Assembly (NCBI RefSeq): GCF_002217985.1
Contig: NZ_BCMI01000007.1
Location: forward strand, 1-64,000
DNA: 64,000 nucleotides
From: Secundilactobacillus pentosiphilus
GTDB taxonomy: Bacteria > Bacillota > Bacilli > Lactobacillales > Lactobacillaceae
Direction: 5' to 3'
This document shows, piece after piece, positions 17,328 to 26,366 of the stretch. A model generated the notes under the pieces. It ran no database searches, was not told the DNA's origin, and was given only the letters and a program-made list of their open reading frames with translations. A program made the translations under genes and the position numbers. The first letter of the stretch is position 1; each line of letters starts with the position of its first letter.

Positions 17328-18176
17328 ATGCAAACAGTCACCATCGCAGGCAGTGAGGTTCCCGCCATTGGGCTGGGTACTTGGAATATGGGCGATGAAC
17401 CTTCGTTACAAACACAGGAAATTAACGCGATTCACGCCGGCTTAGCAGCTGGTGCAAAGGTCATCGATACCGCAGAAATGTACGGTTCGGGCCGGGCAGA
17501 AACGTTAGTGGGCAAAGCCATTAAAGACGTTCCCCGCGACCAACTGTATTTAATTTCAAAAGTGTTGCCGACCAACGCTTCCAAAAATCGTATGGAGCGC
17601 AGTTTGGATGCCAGTTTAAAGCGCTTGGGCGTCGATGAAGTTGACCTTTATCTCTATCATTGGCGCGGCCAGATCCCGCTTTCCGAAACGGTCGCTGAAT
17701 TACAGCGGCTAACCACCATTGGTAAAACAAAGGCCTGGGGCATTTCAAACTTTGATGTCACTGATCTTGAAGAACTTTGGCAACTACCTGATGGCCCCAA
17801 AGCGGCCGCCAATGAAGATTTGTTTAATTTAGGCAGCCGGGGTGTAGAATACAGCCTTTTGGGCTGGCAAGCCGACCACCATCTACCATTTATTGCGTAC
17901 AGTCCCGTTGGTGCTCCGGGTCAGTTGGATACCCATCTGGGAAGCGATCCAGACGTTCTCAAAGTTGCTAAACGGCACCATGCCACGGCTTATCAAATCC
18001 TGTTAGCATGGGTCGTTTCCCACCAACAGGTTCTGGCAATCCCGCAAAGCAGCAATCCCGATCATGCAAAGGAAAACGTGCTAGCTGGTGATATCCAACT
18101 CACCGCTGATGATAGGCGGGTTTTGGATAAAGCTTATCCGGCACCAACCGAAAAACTGCCCTTAGACGTGCTGTAA
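17328..18176 (+). CDS. Aldo/keto reductase (2,5-diketogluconate reductase-like)
   Basis: A 282-residue NADPH-dependent oxidoreductase of the TIM-barrel family. The catalytic tetrad is visible: Asp in VIDTAEMYGSG with the Tyr, Lys in LISKV and His in DLYLYHW. The C-terminal part has the NADP-binding pattern IPQSSNPDHAKEN. The start is ATG at 17328, directly preceded by a GAGGAGGACG ribosome site; the upstream ATG at 17298 has none. Substrate unknown. It is one of four aldo/keto reductases in the window. Confidence 0.88.
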   Translation: MQTVTIAGSEVPAIGLGTWNMGDEPSLQTQEINAIHAGLAAGAKVIDTAEMYGSGRAETLVGKAIKDVPRDQLYLISKVLPTNASKNRMERSLDASLKRLGVDEVDLYLYHWRGQIPLSETVAELQRLTTIGKTKAWGISNFDVTDLEELWQLPDGPKAAANEDLFNLGSRGVEYSLLGWQADHHLPFIAYSPVGAPGQLDTHLGSDPDVLKVAKRHHATAYQILLAWVVSHQQVLAIPQSSNPDHAKENVLAGDIQLTADDRRVLDKAYPAPTEKLPLDVL

Positions 18177-18193
18177 AAAGGGCAATAGCGATG

Positions 18194-18237
18194 AAAAAAC
18201 GCATTAGCCAGTTTCGACACTGGTTAATGCGTTTTTT
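18194..18237. terminator. Bidirectional terminator
   Basis: AAAAAACGCATTAGCCAGT pairs with ACTGGTTAATGCGTTTTTT around TTTCGAC. It lies between convergent genes. Confidence 0.92.
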
Positions 18238-18268
18238 GATATCCGATTTGATTATTACGTGTATCTCT

Positions 18269-19123
18269 CTATTCCGTTTCACTCGTACTAATAACTGGTT
18301 GCGTCCCACGTTCTGAAATGATGGTTACCATCACGTTGTTAATCAATTGTAGTTTCCGGTCATCGGTCAGCTTTAAATCCGTATCCTTTTCTAGCCTTGC
18401 AATGGCATCTTCGGTAATTGAAACCGCCCCGTCTACAATGATTTTCCGCGCTGATAAGATAGCGGACGATTGCTGGCGCTGTAACATCGCACTGGCAATT
18501 TCAGTTGCGTAAGCCAAGTGGGTCAGACGCGTTTCCATCACTTTAACACCGGCAATTTTAAGCCGTGATTGCAATTCTTCGGTTAATTTATTAGAAACTT
18601 CGGTGGGATTGCTGCGCAGGGTTAAAGTTTCCTGATCGTTAAAGGCATCGTAAGGAAATTCAGAGGCCACGTGTCGGATAGCTGACTCACTTTGAATCTC
18701 GACAAACTGTTCATAATCATCAACATCAAACAAAGCTTTACTGGTATCAATAACTTTGAACACGATGACCGCCGCAATTTCAACGGGGTTACCGCGAGAG
18801 TCATTAACCTTCAGCAGGTTGCTATTAAAGTTACGAACCCGTAATGAAACCGTCTGTTTATTGGTTAATGGGACGGTCATGAATAGGCCCGCCGTCCGAA
18901 TCGTCCCGATATACTTGCCAAAGAAAGTCAGCGCTTTGGCCTCATTTGGTGAAATAATGGTCAGTGAACTGCCGCCAACCAAGGCAATCAGGATCAAAAC
19001 AACACCCGAAATAAGGCTAACTGCCGTTTCCTGTGTAAGTAGCCAAGCGCCACCCACTAAAAGTAAAATTGCCACGATGAGTCCGAGATACCCGTTAACG
19101 TGAAAAACGTTTTTTTCAGTCAT
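18269..19123 (-). CDS. SPFH (stomatin/prohibitin/HflK-C) domain membrane protein
   Basis: 284 residues. Two hydrophobic segments (about 11-30 and 33-52) are followed by an SPFH domain starting near ALTFFGKYIGTIRTAGLFMTVP, then a helical, probably coiled-coil region (ATEIASAMLQRQQSSAILSARK) and a C-terminal tail. SPFH proteins oligomerise at membranes and organise microdomains or bind proteases. No protease or NfeD partner gene is adjacent. The ribosome site GGAGGTTTACC precedes the ATG. Confidence 0.85.
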   Translation of the reverse strand: MTEKNVFHVNGYLGLIVAILLLVGGAWLLTQETAVSLISGVVLILIALVGGSSLTIISPNEAKALTFFGKYIGTIRTAGLFMTVPLTNKQTVSLRVRNFNSNLLKVNDSRGNPVEIAAVIVFKVIDTSKALFDVDDYEQFVEIQSESAIRHVASEFPYDAFNDQETLTLRSNPTEVSNKLTEELQSRLKIAGVKVMETRLTHLAYATEIASAMLQRQQSSAILSARKIIVDGAVSITEDAIARLEKDTDLKLTDDRKLQLINNVMVTIISERGTQPVISTSETE

Positions 19124-19228
19124 GGTAAACCTCCTCCAATCTGTTGCGTTTATTATACTTCAACGACATTAATTTTTAAAAAAAAGGCTTTTCGAAGTGT
19201 AAATTCTTTGCTTTTTTAATTTTCAGAT

Positions 19229-19390
19229 TATAATTTGGTTAGAGTGAACGTATTGAGTACTGCTCCCCCTACCCTTCAACTAAAAAAAGTTGCGCAGTGA
19301 CTCCCGCTTGGTACGCTGACTCACCTACTCACTAAAGAATTGGGTAGTTACTCGTCTGGCGAAATCTCTCCGTTTCGCTGGATTTTTTAG
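19229..19390 (+). ncRNA. Possible small RNA (promoter-like and terminator-like ends)
   Basis: TATAAT at 19229-19234 (weak -35) is followed by about 150 bases rich in inverted repeats (ACTGC...GCAGT at about 19260-19300; CTACTCA...GGGTAG near 19327-19349). It ends with GCGAAA/TTTCGC and ATTTTTTAG near 19385. No ORF fits. It does not match SRP, RNase P or tmRNA. The call is weak. The rest of 19124-19695 is repeat element D and its extra half. Confidence 0.25.
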
Positions 19391-19397
19391 TGTGTGA

Positions 19398-19496
19398 AAA
19401 TCAGCGTATAGATAGCGGAGCATAAGGCCCCACAACCGAATTCCCCGAACTTGGGAATTTGGTTGTGGGGCCTTATGTGCAGCTGTCTGCTGATTT
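19398..19496. repeat. Hairpin element D
   Basis: Nested pairing: AAATCAGC (19398-19405) with GCTGATTT (19489-19496); AGATAGC (19410-19416) with GCTGTCT (19482-19488, one G-T); CATAAGGCCCC... (19421-19437, 17 bp) with 19461-19477; apical AATTCCC/GGGAATT (19439-19445/19453-19459). The left-side bulge is GTAT and the linkers are GGAG and TGCA. Same architecture as elements B, C, E and F, with different stem sequences. Confidence 0.9.
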
Positions 19497-19556
19497 GAAC
19501 ACGATTCGGCTACATAAAAGTGGTGCACAGTTGAATTTTCCTCTCTATAAAGTAAA

Positions 19557-19682
19557 CCGGTATTCCCCGAACTTGGGAATTGGGTGGAGGGGCCTTATGT
19601 GCAGCTATCTGCTGATTTGAACACGATTCGGCTAGATGAAAGCAGTGCGCTGTTGCATATTTTCCTCTGTAAAATAAACCGG
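19557..19682. repeat. Tandem half copy of element D
   Basis: Repeats 19435-19560 with a period of 122 bp (TTCCCCGAAC at 19441 and 19563). It holds the apical hairpin, one arm (GCTATCT, GCTGATTT) and the flank through AGTAAACCGG/AATAAACCGG, but not the other arm. Differences between copies are scattered substitutions. Confidence 0.9.
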
Positions 19683-19695
19683 CAACCTCCGCTAA

Positions 19696-20454
19696 TTAAA
19701 TCAAATGGGTACCTTTATCAACGTAAACCGTATCCCCGACCAATCCGGTGCTGAGATCACTCAGCAAAAACGCCGCTGTATTACCGACTTCTTGAATCGT
19801 CACGCCAACTCCGTTAACCGCCCGTTCGTTGGAAAGACTGATTAATTTACTGTAATCCTTAACCCCGGTAACGGCCAACGTCTTGATCGCACCAGCAGAA
19901 ATGGCGTTAACCCGAATGTTTTGACTCGCTAAGTCACGGGCAAGGTAACGCACGGTGGCTTCCAGCCCGGCTTTGGCAATCCCCATAATGTTGTAGTTAG
20001 GAATGGCCCGTTCAGAACCCATGTAAGTCAACGTCACGATTGAACCGCCTTCGTTCATGATTTTGCGGCCGTACTTCGCTACCGAGATCAGCGAATAGAC
20101 ACTGATGCTCTGTGCTGTATTAAAGCTCTCCAAACTAGCATCGGTTGTCTCACCCTTTAAATCCTCAGGATCGGCGTAGGCGATAGCGTGAATGATCCCG
20201 TCAATCTTACCGACTTGCTCATGAATCGAGTTGAACGCACTTTCGACGTTCGCAGGATCACTAACATCGCAGGGAACTTTCGTGACGCTATCGTCAATAA
20301 ACCGGTTTAAGCTCTTCAGCATCCGATCATTTTGGTAAGTTAAAATGATTTCCGCACCCTGTGCCTCTAACGCTTGAAAACAGCCATAAGCCATACTGCG
20401 CTTATTAGCTACCCCCATGATCACAATTTTTTTACCCGTTAAAATGCCACTCAT
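19696..20454 (-). CDS. fabI: Enoyl-[acyl-carrier-protein] reductase (NADH), FabI type
   Basis: A 252-residue short-chain dehydrogenase-fold enzyme that catalyses the last step of fatty acid elongation. Seen: an N-terminal nucleotide fold beginning KKIVIMGVANKRSMAYGCF, typical of FabI, and the active site tyrosine/lysine in YNIMGIAKAG, preceded by LTYMGSERAIPN. The start is ATG at 20454 with an AGAGG ribosome site; upstream in-frame codons lack one. It is a single gene outside any fab cluster. A FabK-like protein is encoded at 57770-58675, so two unrelated enoyl reductases may coexist. Confidence 0.93.
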   Translation of the reverse strand: MSGILTGKKIVIMGVANKRSMAYGCFQALEAQGAEIILTYQNDRMLKSLNRFIDDSVTKVPCDVSDPANVESAFNSIHEQVGKIDGIIHAIAYADPEDLKGETTDASLESFNTAQSISVYSLISVAKYGRKIMNEGGSIVTLTYMGSERAIPNYNIMGIAKAGLEATVRYLARDLASQNIRVNAISAGAIKTLAVTGVKDYSKLISLSNERAVNGVGVTIQEVGNTAAFLLSDLSTGLVGDTVYVDKGTHLI

Positions 20455-20641
20455 GACAATACCTCTTTTGTTAAGATTTTGAAAATGAATAATGCCATTA
20501 ACTACTTTTGCTATAATACCCATTTTACCTTATCTAGACGTTCAAAAACAAGTGGCGGACAACGCCCCCATATCTGTCCGTTAAATTTTATGCACAACTC
20601 ATTATAATGAAACTTGTAAATCAGATAGGAGTGAATGAAAA

Positions 20642-21283
20642 ATGACAAAGGTATTAATTCTAGGTGCAAACGGTAAGATTGCTAAGTTAGCAGAGGCACA
20701 ATTATTAGCGCAAACGGATCACCAGCTGACCCTGTTCCTGCGTCATGCCAATCGTCTGAGTGTTTCGGATACTGCCCGTGAAACGGTGGTCGAAGGTGAC
20801 GCCACGGATCAGGCTAGCTTGGAAAAAGCCATGAAGGGCCAAGATATCGTATATGCTAATCTGGGTAATCACGATATTGAAAAGCAGGCCAAAACGGTAG
20901 TTGCTGCTATGAAAGCAGCCGGATTGAAGCGTTTGATCTGGATCTCAACTCTGGGAATTTATGATGAAGTGCCCGGCAAGTACGGTCAGTGGAACCACCA
21001 AATGCTGGATGGCGGCTATTTGGAAACCTACTCCGCAGCTGCTAAAGTCATCGAAGCTTCCGGTTTGGACTACACCTTAATCCGTCCAGCCTGGTTATCG
21101 AATAAGGACATTGTCAGCTATGAGACAACGCAAAAGGGTGAGCCGTTTAAGGGTACCGAAGTCTCCCGGAAAAGTATTGCCGACTTTATCGTCTCTTTGA
21201 TCAATGACCCAACTAAAGAAATTGGTCACTCAGTAGGTGTTGACCAGCCCGGAACTGATGGCGACAAACCGTCGTTTTATTAA
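20642..21283 (+). CDS. NAD(P)-binding NmrA-like/SDR atypical oxidoreductase
   Basis: 213 residues. The N-terminus VLILGANGKIAKLAEAQLL is a GxxGxxG-type Rossmann motif (here GANGKIA). VVEGDATDQASLEKAM, IWISTLGIYDE and YTLIRPAWL fit atypical SDR proteins that bind NAD(P) without a classic active site. Ribosome site AGGAGTGA. A TATAAT-containing promoter lies upstream near 20603. Function is unknown; relatives include sugar-epimerase-like and redox-sensing proteins. Confidence 0.8.
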   Translation: MTKVLILGANGKIAKLAEAQLLAQTDHQLTLFLRHANRLSVSDTARETVVEGDATDQASLEKAMKGQDIVYANLGNHDIEKQAKTVVAAMKAAGLKRLIWISTLGIYDEVPGKYGQWNHQMLDGGYLETYSAAAKVIEASGLDYTLIRPAWLSNKDIVSYETTQKGEPFKGTEVSRKSIADFIVSLINDPTKEIGHSVGVDQPGTDGDKPSFY

Positions 21284-21303
21284 CTTTAAATTGAACTGAA
21301 CCA

Positions 21304-21349
21304 AAATAAGGACTAAGGACGGCTGAAGCGCCGTGCTTAGTCCTTATTT
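21304..21349. terminator. Bidirectional terminator
   Basis: AAATAAGGACTAAG pairs with CTTAGTCCTTATTT, with an inner CGGC/GCCG stem. It lies between convergent genes. Confidence 0.9.
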
Positions 21350-21360
21350 GTGCAGTTAGC

Positions 21361-22659
21361 CTATTTTACGATCTCGTGAATCAACGTTATCGGTTCAGCT
21401 GAATCAGCAATTTCGATATTGTCGTACAGCAGTTCTTTAACTTTTTCAATATCTTCCTGGTTGGCATAAATGGTTAATAACGGTTCGCCTGCTTCAACCG
21501 GGTCACCGACCTTTTTCTTAAGTTCGATACCAACCGCGTAGTCCAGCGGATCATCCTTGGTCTGCCGGCCGCCGCCAAGCAGCATGCTGGCAATGCCGAT
21601 TTCATCAGCGGTCATCTGGGCAACCACCCCGCTGGATTTTGCTGGTAAATCGATCTTGTACTTGGCCTGCGGCATAATCGTTGGGTCATCCACCACACGT
21701 TCGTCACCGCCCTGGGCAATGACCATCTGACGAAAGCTCTCCAGCGCCTTACCGTTAGCAACGACTTCTTCGAGCATCTGACGTGCTTCCGCCAGCGTTT
21801 GGGCCTTTTGGGCTAAAACTACCATCTGACTACCAAGGGTCAAGACCAAATCGGTAATATCCGCTGGTCCCTGTCCCTTTAGAATATCAATGGTTTCTTG
21901 AATCTCCAAAGCATTGCCGACCATCCGGCCCAGCGGCTGATTCATGTCAGAAATCAGTGCCATACAGTCCATGCCGGCATTTTGACCGATGGATACCAAC
22001 GCCTTTGCTAAAGCACGGGCTTGCTCTTCCGTCTTCATGAAAGCACCGGAACCAGTCTTAACGTCCAGTACCAACGCATCGGTTCCCGAAGCAATCTTCT
22101 TGCTCATAATGGACCCCGCAATGAGCGGAATGGAATCAACGGTATCCGTCACGTCTCTTAGGGCATATATTTTTTTATCGGCTGGCGCAATGTTACCCGT
22201 TGCGCCAACAATGGCTAAGTGAATGTCTTTCACCTGCTGCTTGAACTGTTCTTCTGACAGCTCCACTTTAAAGCCCGGAATCGCTTCCAATTTATCCAAA
22301 GTCCCACCAGTATGGCCAAGTCCCCGACCAGAAATCATGGGAATCGGAATCCCCAGCGCCGCAATCATCGGGGCTAACGGCAGACTGGTTTTATCACCCA
22401 CGCCACCCGTAGAGTGTTTATCCACTTTAATCCCAGGAATGTCTGATAAGTCAAGCTGATCACCAGATTTCAGCATCTGCATCGCCAGTTCAGCCTGCTC
22501 ACCATCCGCCATACCGTTAAAATAGATGGCCATCAGTAAGGCACTGGTTTGGTAATCAGGAATACTGCCATCCACCACACCATCTACGAAAAATTTGATT
22601 TCGTCATTGGTTAACTCGCCACCGTTTCGCTTGTGGTCAATCACATCTACCATTCTCAT
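21361..22659 (-). CDS. pdp: Pyrimidine-nucleoside phosphorylase
   Basis: Phosphorolysis of uridine, thymidine and deoxyuridine to base plus (deoxy)ribose 1-phosphate. 432 residues, the family norm. Seen: [19 protein letters not shown] (thymidine phosphorylase signature), [17 protein letters not shown], and KTGSGAFM in the phosphate-binding region. The C-terminal domain (about 345-432) is the alpha/beta PYNP domain. It is last gene of the deo operon, separated from deoD by about 110 bp containing a hairpin, so its level may differ from the upstream genes. The ribosome site GAGGAGG precedes ATG. Confidence 0.95.
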   Translation of the reverse strand: MRMVDVIDHKRNGGELTNDEIKFFVDGVVDGSIPDYQTSALLMAIYFNGMADGEQAELAMQMLKSGDQLDLSDIPGIKVDKHSTGGVGDKTSLPLAPMIAALGIPIPMISGRGLGHTGGTLDKLEAIPGFKVELSEEQFKQQVKDIHLAIVGATGNIAPADKKIYALRDVTDTVDSIPLIAGSIMSKKIASGTDALVLDVKTGSGAFMKTEEQARALAKALVSIGQNAGMDCMALISDMNQPLGRMVGNALEIQETIDILKGQGPADITDLVLTLGSQMVVLAQKAQTLAEARQMLEEVVANGKALESFRQMVIAQGGDERVVDDPTIMPQAKYKIDLPAKSSGVVAQMTADEIGIASMLLGGGRQTKDDPLDYAVGIELKKKVGDPVEAGEPLLTIYANQEDIEKVKELLYDNIEIADSAEPITLIHEIVK

Positions 22660-22703
22660 TATGAGTTCCTCCTCAGATCATTAGTCTCACTTCATTAACA
22701 GAA

Positions 22704-22747
22704 AGGGGCGGCAGTTAGACGCCCAAAAAGCCTAACTGCTACCCCCG
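22704..22747 (-). terminator. Hairpin between deoD and pdp
   Basis: GGGG..GCAGTTAG pairs with CTAACTGC..CCCC around a 13-base loop. On the minus strand only CCCCTTTCTG follows, so it may be a leaky terminator or an mRNA processing/stability structure. Confidence 0.6.
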
Positions 22748-22768
22748 TTTTATATCGTTGAATGCAAC

Positions 22769-23476
22769 TTATAGTTTAATGGCCGTTTCCAGTGCCACCG
22801 TCATCATTTCACTAAACGAGCTCTGACGATCTGCTGCTGAGAGTGCTTCACCGGTGGTCAGATTATCACTAACGGTATTGATCGACAGTGCCTGAACACC
22901 AAATTTTGCAGCCAGCATATACAGCGCAGCGGTTTCCATTTCCGTTCCCAAGACGCCATAATCGATCAGTTGCTGATAATCGATCTCATCATTATAGAAA
23001 CGATCCGCACTAAAGATATTGCCGACTTTGACGGCAACACCCGCATCTTTAGCTGCTTGATAAGCCGTTAACAGCATATTGAAATCAGCAGTCGGTGCAT
23101 AGATTACCCCAGCTTTAAACGTATTTTGAATAATGGCAGAATCGGTACTGGCTGATTCTGCAATCAGGATATCGCGAATTTTTACTGATTCACCGAAACC
23201 GCCGATGCTGCCGATCCGCATCAGATGTTTGACACCGAAAAAGCGAATCAGTTCGTTCGTGTAGATTGAAATCGACGGGATCCCCATACCGGTTCCTTGA
23301 ACGGAAACTTTATGGCCCTTATAGGTTCCGGTATAACCAAAGGCGTTTCGGACTGAATTATACTGAACCACATCGTCTAAAAAATTATCCGCAACGTACT
23401 TTGCGCGTAAGGGGTCACCCGGAAGCAGTACCGTTTCAGCGATATCGCCCATTTTAGCACCAATGTGTGTACTCAT
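22769..23476 (-). CDS. deoD: Purine-nucleoside phosphorylase, DeoD type
   Basis: 235-residue hexameric-type phosphorylase for purine (deoxy)nucleosides. Seen: MSTHIGAKMGDIAETVLLPGDPLRAKYVA, with the phosphate-binding GDPLRA; GTGMGIPS; RIGSIGG; and EMETAALY for ribose binding. All are typical of DeoD rather than the trimeric PunA family. The gene starts 12 bp after the deoB stop with GAGGAAGAG as ribosome site. Confidence 0.96.
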   Translation of the reverse strand: MSTHIGAKMGDIAETVLLPGDPLRAKYVADNFLDDVVQYNSVRNAFGYTGTYKGHKVSVQGTGMGIPSISIYTNELIRFFGVKHLMRIGSIGGFGESVKIRDILIAESASTDSAIIQNTFKAGVIYAPTADFNMLLTAYQAAKDAGVAVKVGNIFSADRFYNDEIDYQQLIDYGVLGTEMETAALYMLAAKFGVQALSINTVSDNLTTGEALSAADRQSSFSEMMTVALETAIKL

Positions 23477-23488
23477 AATCTCTTCCTC

Positions 23489-24679
23489 CTATTCCAATGC
23501 TTCTAAGAACGACGTCCCAGTTGCATTGCCGCTAACATTAAAGTTATCCAGAATGGTGGCACCAAAGTCCGCATACGTGCGCCGAATACCCAGGGAGCCG
23601 TTTTGCTTGAACTGCGGTGAATAAACTAGGAGCGGCACGTATTCACGAGTATGATCAGTGCCTTTGTAGCCGGGATCGTTACCGTGATCGGCCGTGATCA
23701 TCAAGAGATCACCGTCCTGCAACGTGGCTAACAAATCTCCCAACTGTTCATCAAAGGCCATCAGTGCCTTGCCATAACCTTCTGGGTTTCGACGGTGACC
23801 ATACATCGCATCAAAATCAACGAGGTTGGTAAAGCTGAAACCGGTAAAATCCTTTTCCGCGTTCGCCAGCGTGTGTTTCATGCCATCGTCGTTACTAGTG
23901 GTATGGACACCCTCTGTAATGCCTTGACCAGAGAAAATATCGTTGATTTTCCCCACTGCTAAAACGTCTAGCCCGGCATTCTTAAGCCGGTCTAAATCCG
24001 TTTCACCAGTCGGGGCTAACGTAAAGTCATGCCGGTCCGATGTCCGGGTAAAGTGATCTTTATCTGGTCCAACGTATGGTCTGGCAATGATCCGCCCAAT
24101 CCGGTATGGCTTATCGATCGTAATCGAGCGTGCATACTCACAAATTTTGTATAATTCTTTCAGCGGAATAACGTCCGTGTGAGCAGCAATCTGCAGAACC
24201 GAATCACCAGAGGTATAGACGATCAAATCCCCGGTCTTCATCTGCTGTTCACCATAGTCGTGGATCACTTCAGTGCCGGAATAGGGTTTATTGACGATCA
24301 CGTGCCGACCGCTAAAGTCCTCAATTTTTTTAATCAGTTCAGCTGGGAAGCCCTGCGGAAAGAATCCAAGCGGTTCGGTGACGGGCAAACCCATCATTTC
24401 CCAGTGACCATCCATACTGTCTTTGCCGACTGAAACCTCATGCATTTTGCCAAAGTAGCCGATCGGATTGCTAGCGGGTTCAACCCCCTTGATTGGATTA
24501 TCAGGACGAATGTTTGATAGTCCCATTTTAGCTAGGTTAGGCAGGTGCAGCTTTCCCTGATAAAACTCCCCGATGTGGCCAAGCGTATCCGCGCCCACAT
24601 CATCAAATTTATTGGCGTCGCTGGCTTCACCAATTCCAACAGAGTCAATGACAATTCCAAATATTCGTTTAAAAGTCAT
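23489..24679 (-). CDS. deoB: Phosphopentomutase
   Basis: 396-residue metalloenzyme of the alkaline phosphatase superfamily that interconverts (deoxy)ribose 1-phosphate and 5-phosphate. Seen: [18 protein letters not shown] (first metal site), NKPYSGTEV, and ITADHGNDP near the C-terminus (second metal site). It sits between deoC and deoD, 13 bp after deoC, with an AAGGAGG ribosome site. Confidence 0.96.
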   Translation of the reverse strand: MTFKRIFGIVIDSVGIGEASDANKFDDVGADTLGHIGEFYQGKLHLPNLAKMGLSNIRPDNPIKGVEPASNPIGYFGKMHEVSVGKDSMDGHWEMMGLPVTEPLGFFPQGFPAELIKKIEDFSGRHVIVNKPYSGTEVIHDYGEQQMKTGDLIVYTSGDSVLQIAAHTDVIPLKELYKICEYARSITIDKPYRIGRIIARPYVGPDKDHFTRTSDRHDFTLAPTGETDLDRLKNAGLDVLAVGKINDIFSGQGITEGVHTTSNDDGMKHTLANAEKDFTGFSFTNLVDFDAMYGHRRNPEGYGKALMAFDEQLGDLLATLQDGDLLMITADHGNDPGYKGTDHTREYVPLLVYSPQFKQNGSLGIRRTYADFGATILDNFNVSGNATGTSFLEALE

Positions 24680-24692
24680 GGTTGCAACCTCC

Positions 24693-25343
24693 TTAACCTT
24701 CTGTCACAATCTTGACGCTGGCACTGGCACCAATTCGGGTGGCACCGGCATCAATCATGGCTTCCGCTTCCGCTTTAGAATGAACACCGCCGGAAGCTTT
24801 CACGCCTAATCGGTCACCGACAACCTCACGCATCAGCTTAACGTCTTCAACTTTGGCGCCTGCCGTTGAGAATCCCGTAGACGTTTTCACAAAGTCGGCC
24901 CCGGCCTTTTCCGCCAACTGACAGGCCCGAACTTTTTCATCGTGCGTTAGCAGCGCGGTTTCAATAATAACTTTAAGCAGCTTACTTTCGCTGTGAACGG
25001 TATCCGCCAACGTTTTGATATCAGCTAGAACGGCATCATCATGACCAGCTTTAAGTTCACCGACATTGATCACCATATCCAGCTCGTCAGCGCCATCTTT
25101 AATGGCCTGTTTAGCTTCAAAAGCCTTACTTTCTGTCGAAGTGGCCCCCAGTGGGAAACCAATCACAGTACAGGTGTTCACGTCCGAATCCTTTAACGCA
25201 GCTGCAGTGTGCTTGACCCAATAGGGATTGATACATACTGAAGCAAAGTCGTACTTAATGGCTTCTGCAATAACTTTATCTACATCCGCCTCAGTGGCGT
25301 CCGCGTTTAAAATGGTGTGGTCGATATACTTGGCTAATTTCAT
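24693..25343 (-). CDS. deoC: Deoxyribose-phosphate aldolase
   Basis: Splits 2-deoxyribose 5-phosphate into glyceraldehyde 3-phosphate and acetaldehyde. 216 residues, class I TIM barrel. Seen: [30 protein letters not shown], and FVKTSTGF with the Schiff-base Lys. First gene of the deo operon. The start is ATG at 25343, eight bases after GGAG, in preference to the GTG at 25352. Acetaldehyde made here could be reduced by alcohol dehydrogenases elsewhere. Confidence 0.95.
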   Translation of the reverse strand: MKLAKYIDHTILNADATEADVDKVIAEAIKYDFASVCINPYWVKHTAAALKDSDVNTCTVIGFPLGATSTESKAFEAKQAIKDGADELDMVINVGELKAGHDDAVLADIKTLADTVHSESKLLKVIIETALLTHDEKVRACQLAEKAGADFVKTSTGFSTAGAKVEDVKLMREVVGDRLGVKASGGVHSKAEAEAMIDAGATRIGASASVKIVTEG

Positions 25344-25386
25344 GGTAGGCACTCCTTCATCAATATTATGAATGCAATTAGTTTAC

Positions 25387-25449
25387 TGTAACCGTTTTCA
25401 TAATATCATGTCACCATTCTCGTGTACACGAATATGCTAAAATATAGCA
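25387..25449 (-). promoter_or_regulatory. deo operon control region: promoter, cre-like site, two palindromes
   Basis: A cre-like 14-mer TGAAAACGGTTACA (complement of 25387-25400) has one mismatch to the consensus. A candidate promoter is TGTACA (overlapping the palindrome CGTGTACACG, 25421-25430) with TATTAT 17 bp downstream. Upstream of the -35 lies the perfect inverted repeat TGCTA-AAATA-TAGCA (25435-25449). The palindromes are candidate operators for a deo repressor not identified in the window. Confidence 0.6.
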
Positions 25450-25497
25450 AACTTTGTGCATTTTCTCATTAGTTGTTAAGAAATTTTGAGGCCGTGA

Positions 25498-25665
25498 CAT
25501 AACTCGGTAGATTCCAGAATTTAACACCCCAAAGCGTTCTTCCGATGGTCTTGATCGGGAGGACGCTTTGGGGTGTTAAATGGCCGGAATCTGAGTTATG
25601 GAGCGGGTTAAGGCTATATTAAAGGCGTGAACAAAAGTAAATCTGACGTTGTGTTTTCGTCAAGA
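25498..25665. repeat. Hairpin element B (best preserved stem) with flank
   Basis: CATAACTC (25498-25505) pairs with GAGTTATG (25593-25600). AGATTCC (25509-25515) pairs with GGAATCT (25586-25592). TTTAACACCCCAAAGCGT (25520-25537) pairs perfectly with 25563-25580, with further inner pairs CTTCCGAT/ATCGGGAG. The left bulge is GGT; the linkers are AGAA and TGGCC. The 3' flank (25635-25665) repeats the flank of element A. The remainder of 25353-25719 is the deo control region. Confidence 0.92.
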
Positions 25666-25719
25666 AATTAACTGCTATCCTTATCGATATAGACTTAAGT
25701 CACAGGTCCTTACCTTTGC

Positions 25720-26268
25720 TTAATACTGTTTTGATTGAAACAAACTGTCGATTTCCCCAATGGCTGCTTCCAGCTGCCGATGGTTGATTTTCTCCGTTCC
25801 TTCAATCACGTACCGTTCTAAGATTCCCATTAACATGCCTTCGATTGCACCGATCATAATATCCCTATTACGCGAACGCTGAATAAACGCAATCACCGGA
25901 TCATTCTGCGAGCCATTAGCAACCCGCCGATTGATCAGTTCCCAAAGGACCTGGTTCAAAATTTCGTGAAGGTCTGAGCGGCTCTGCCGGCTTGGGGTCA
26001 AATTCCTTAAAACCGGCCAATAGTCCTCAACATACTCAACGAACTGAATTAACAACGGCTGGTCGGGCACCCGTTTTTGGATGGTATCTTCGATTTCTGC
26101 CATCAATAAACTCTTCTTATCATCAAAATAGCGATAAAACGTACTGCGAGTGATAAAACTCGCTACCGAAATTTCTGAAACACTAATCATGTCGTACGGC
26201 TTCTCACTCAAAAGCTCTAAAAAGGCACTTAATATCTGGCGCCGAGTTCTCTCCTGTGCTTTACCCAT
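25720..26268 (-). CDS. TetR/AcrR-family transcriptional regulator
   Basis: 182 residues. The N-terminal helix-turn-helix is clear: RTRRQILSAFLELLSEKPYDMISVSEISVASFITRSTFYRYFDDKKSLL (given here as segments within residues 7-55). The C-terminal ligand domain is not specific. It is transcribed just after the MFS efflux gene in the same direction (98 bp gap), the usual arrangement of a repressor and its drug pump. Ligand unknown. Confidence 0.88.
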   Translation of the reverse strand: MGKAQERTRRQILSAFLELLSEKPYDMISVSEISVASFITRSTFYRYFDDKKSLLMAEIEDTIQKRVPDQPLLIQFVEYVEDYWPVLRNLTPSRQSRSDLHEILNQVLWELINRRVANGSQNDPVIAFIQRSRNRDIMIGAIEGMLMGILERYVIEGTEKINHRQLEAAIGEIDSLFQSKQY

Positions 26269-26366
26269 GGTTAATTCTCCAATTCTCTCTTAATATTGAT
26301 TGCCATTATCAATCAATTCTAGGGGAATTGTACTCATTTCGTTACCGTTATTCAAGCAAAATGCCC

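Noticed and set aside
19435-19682. Two-unit tandem repeat as a CRISPR fragment
   Set aside because: The units are 122 bp, diverged throughout and include a hairpin arm. There is no alternation of short identical repeats with unique spacers and no cas gene.
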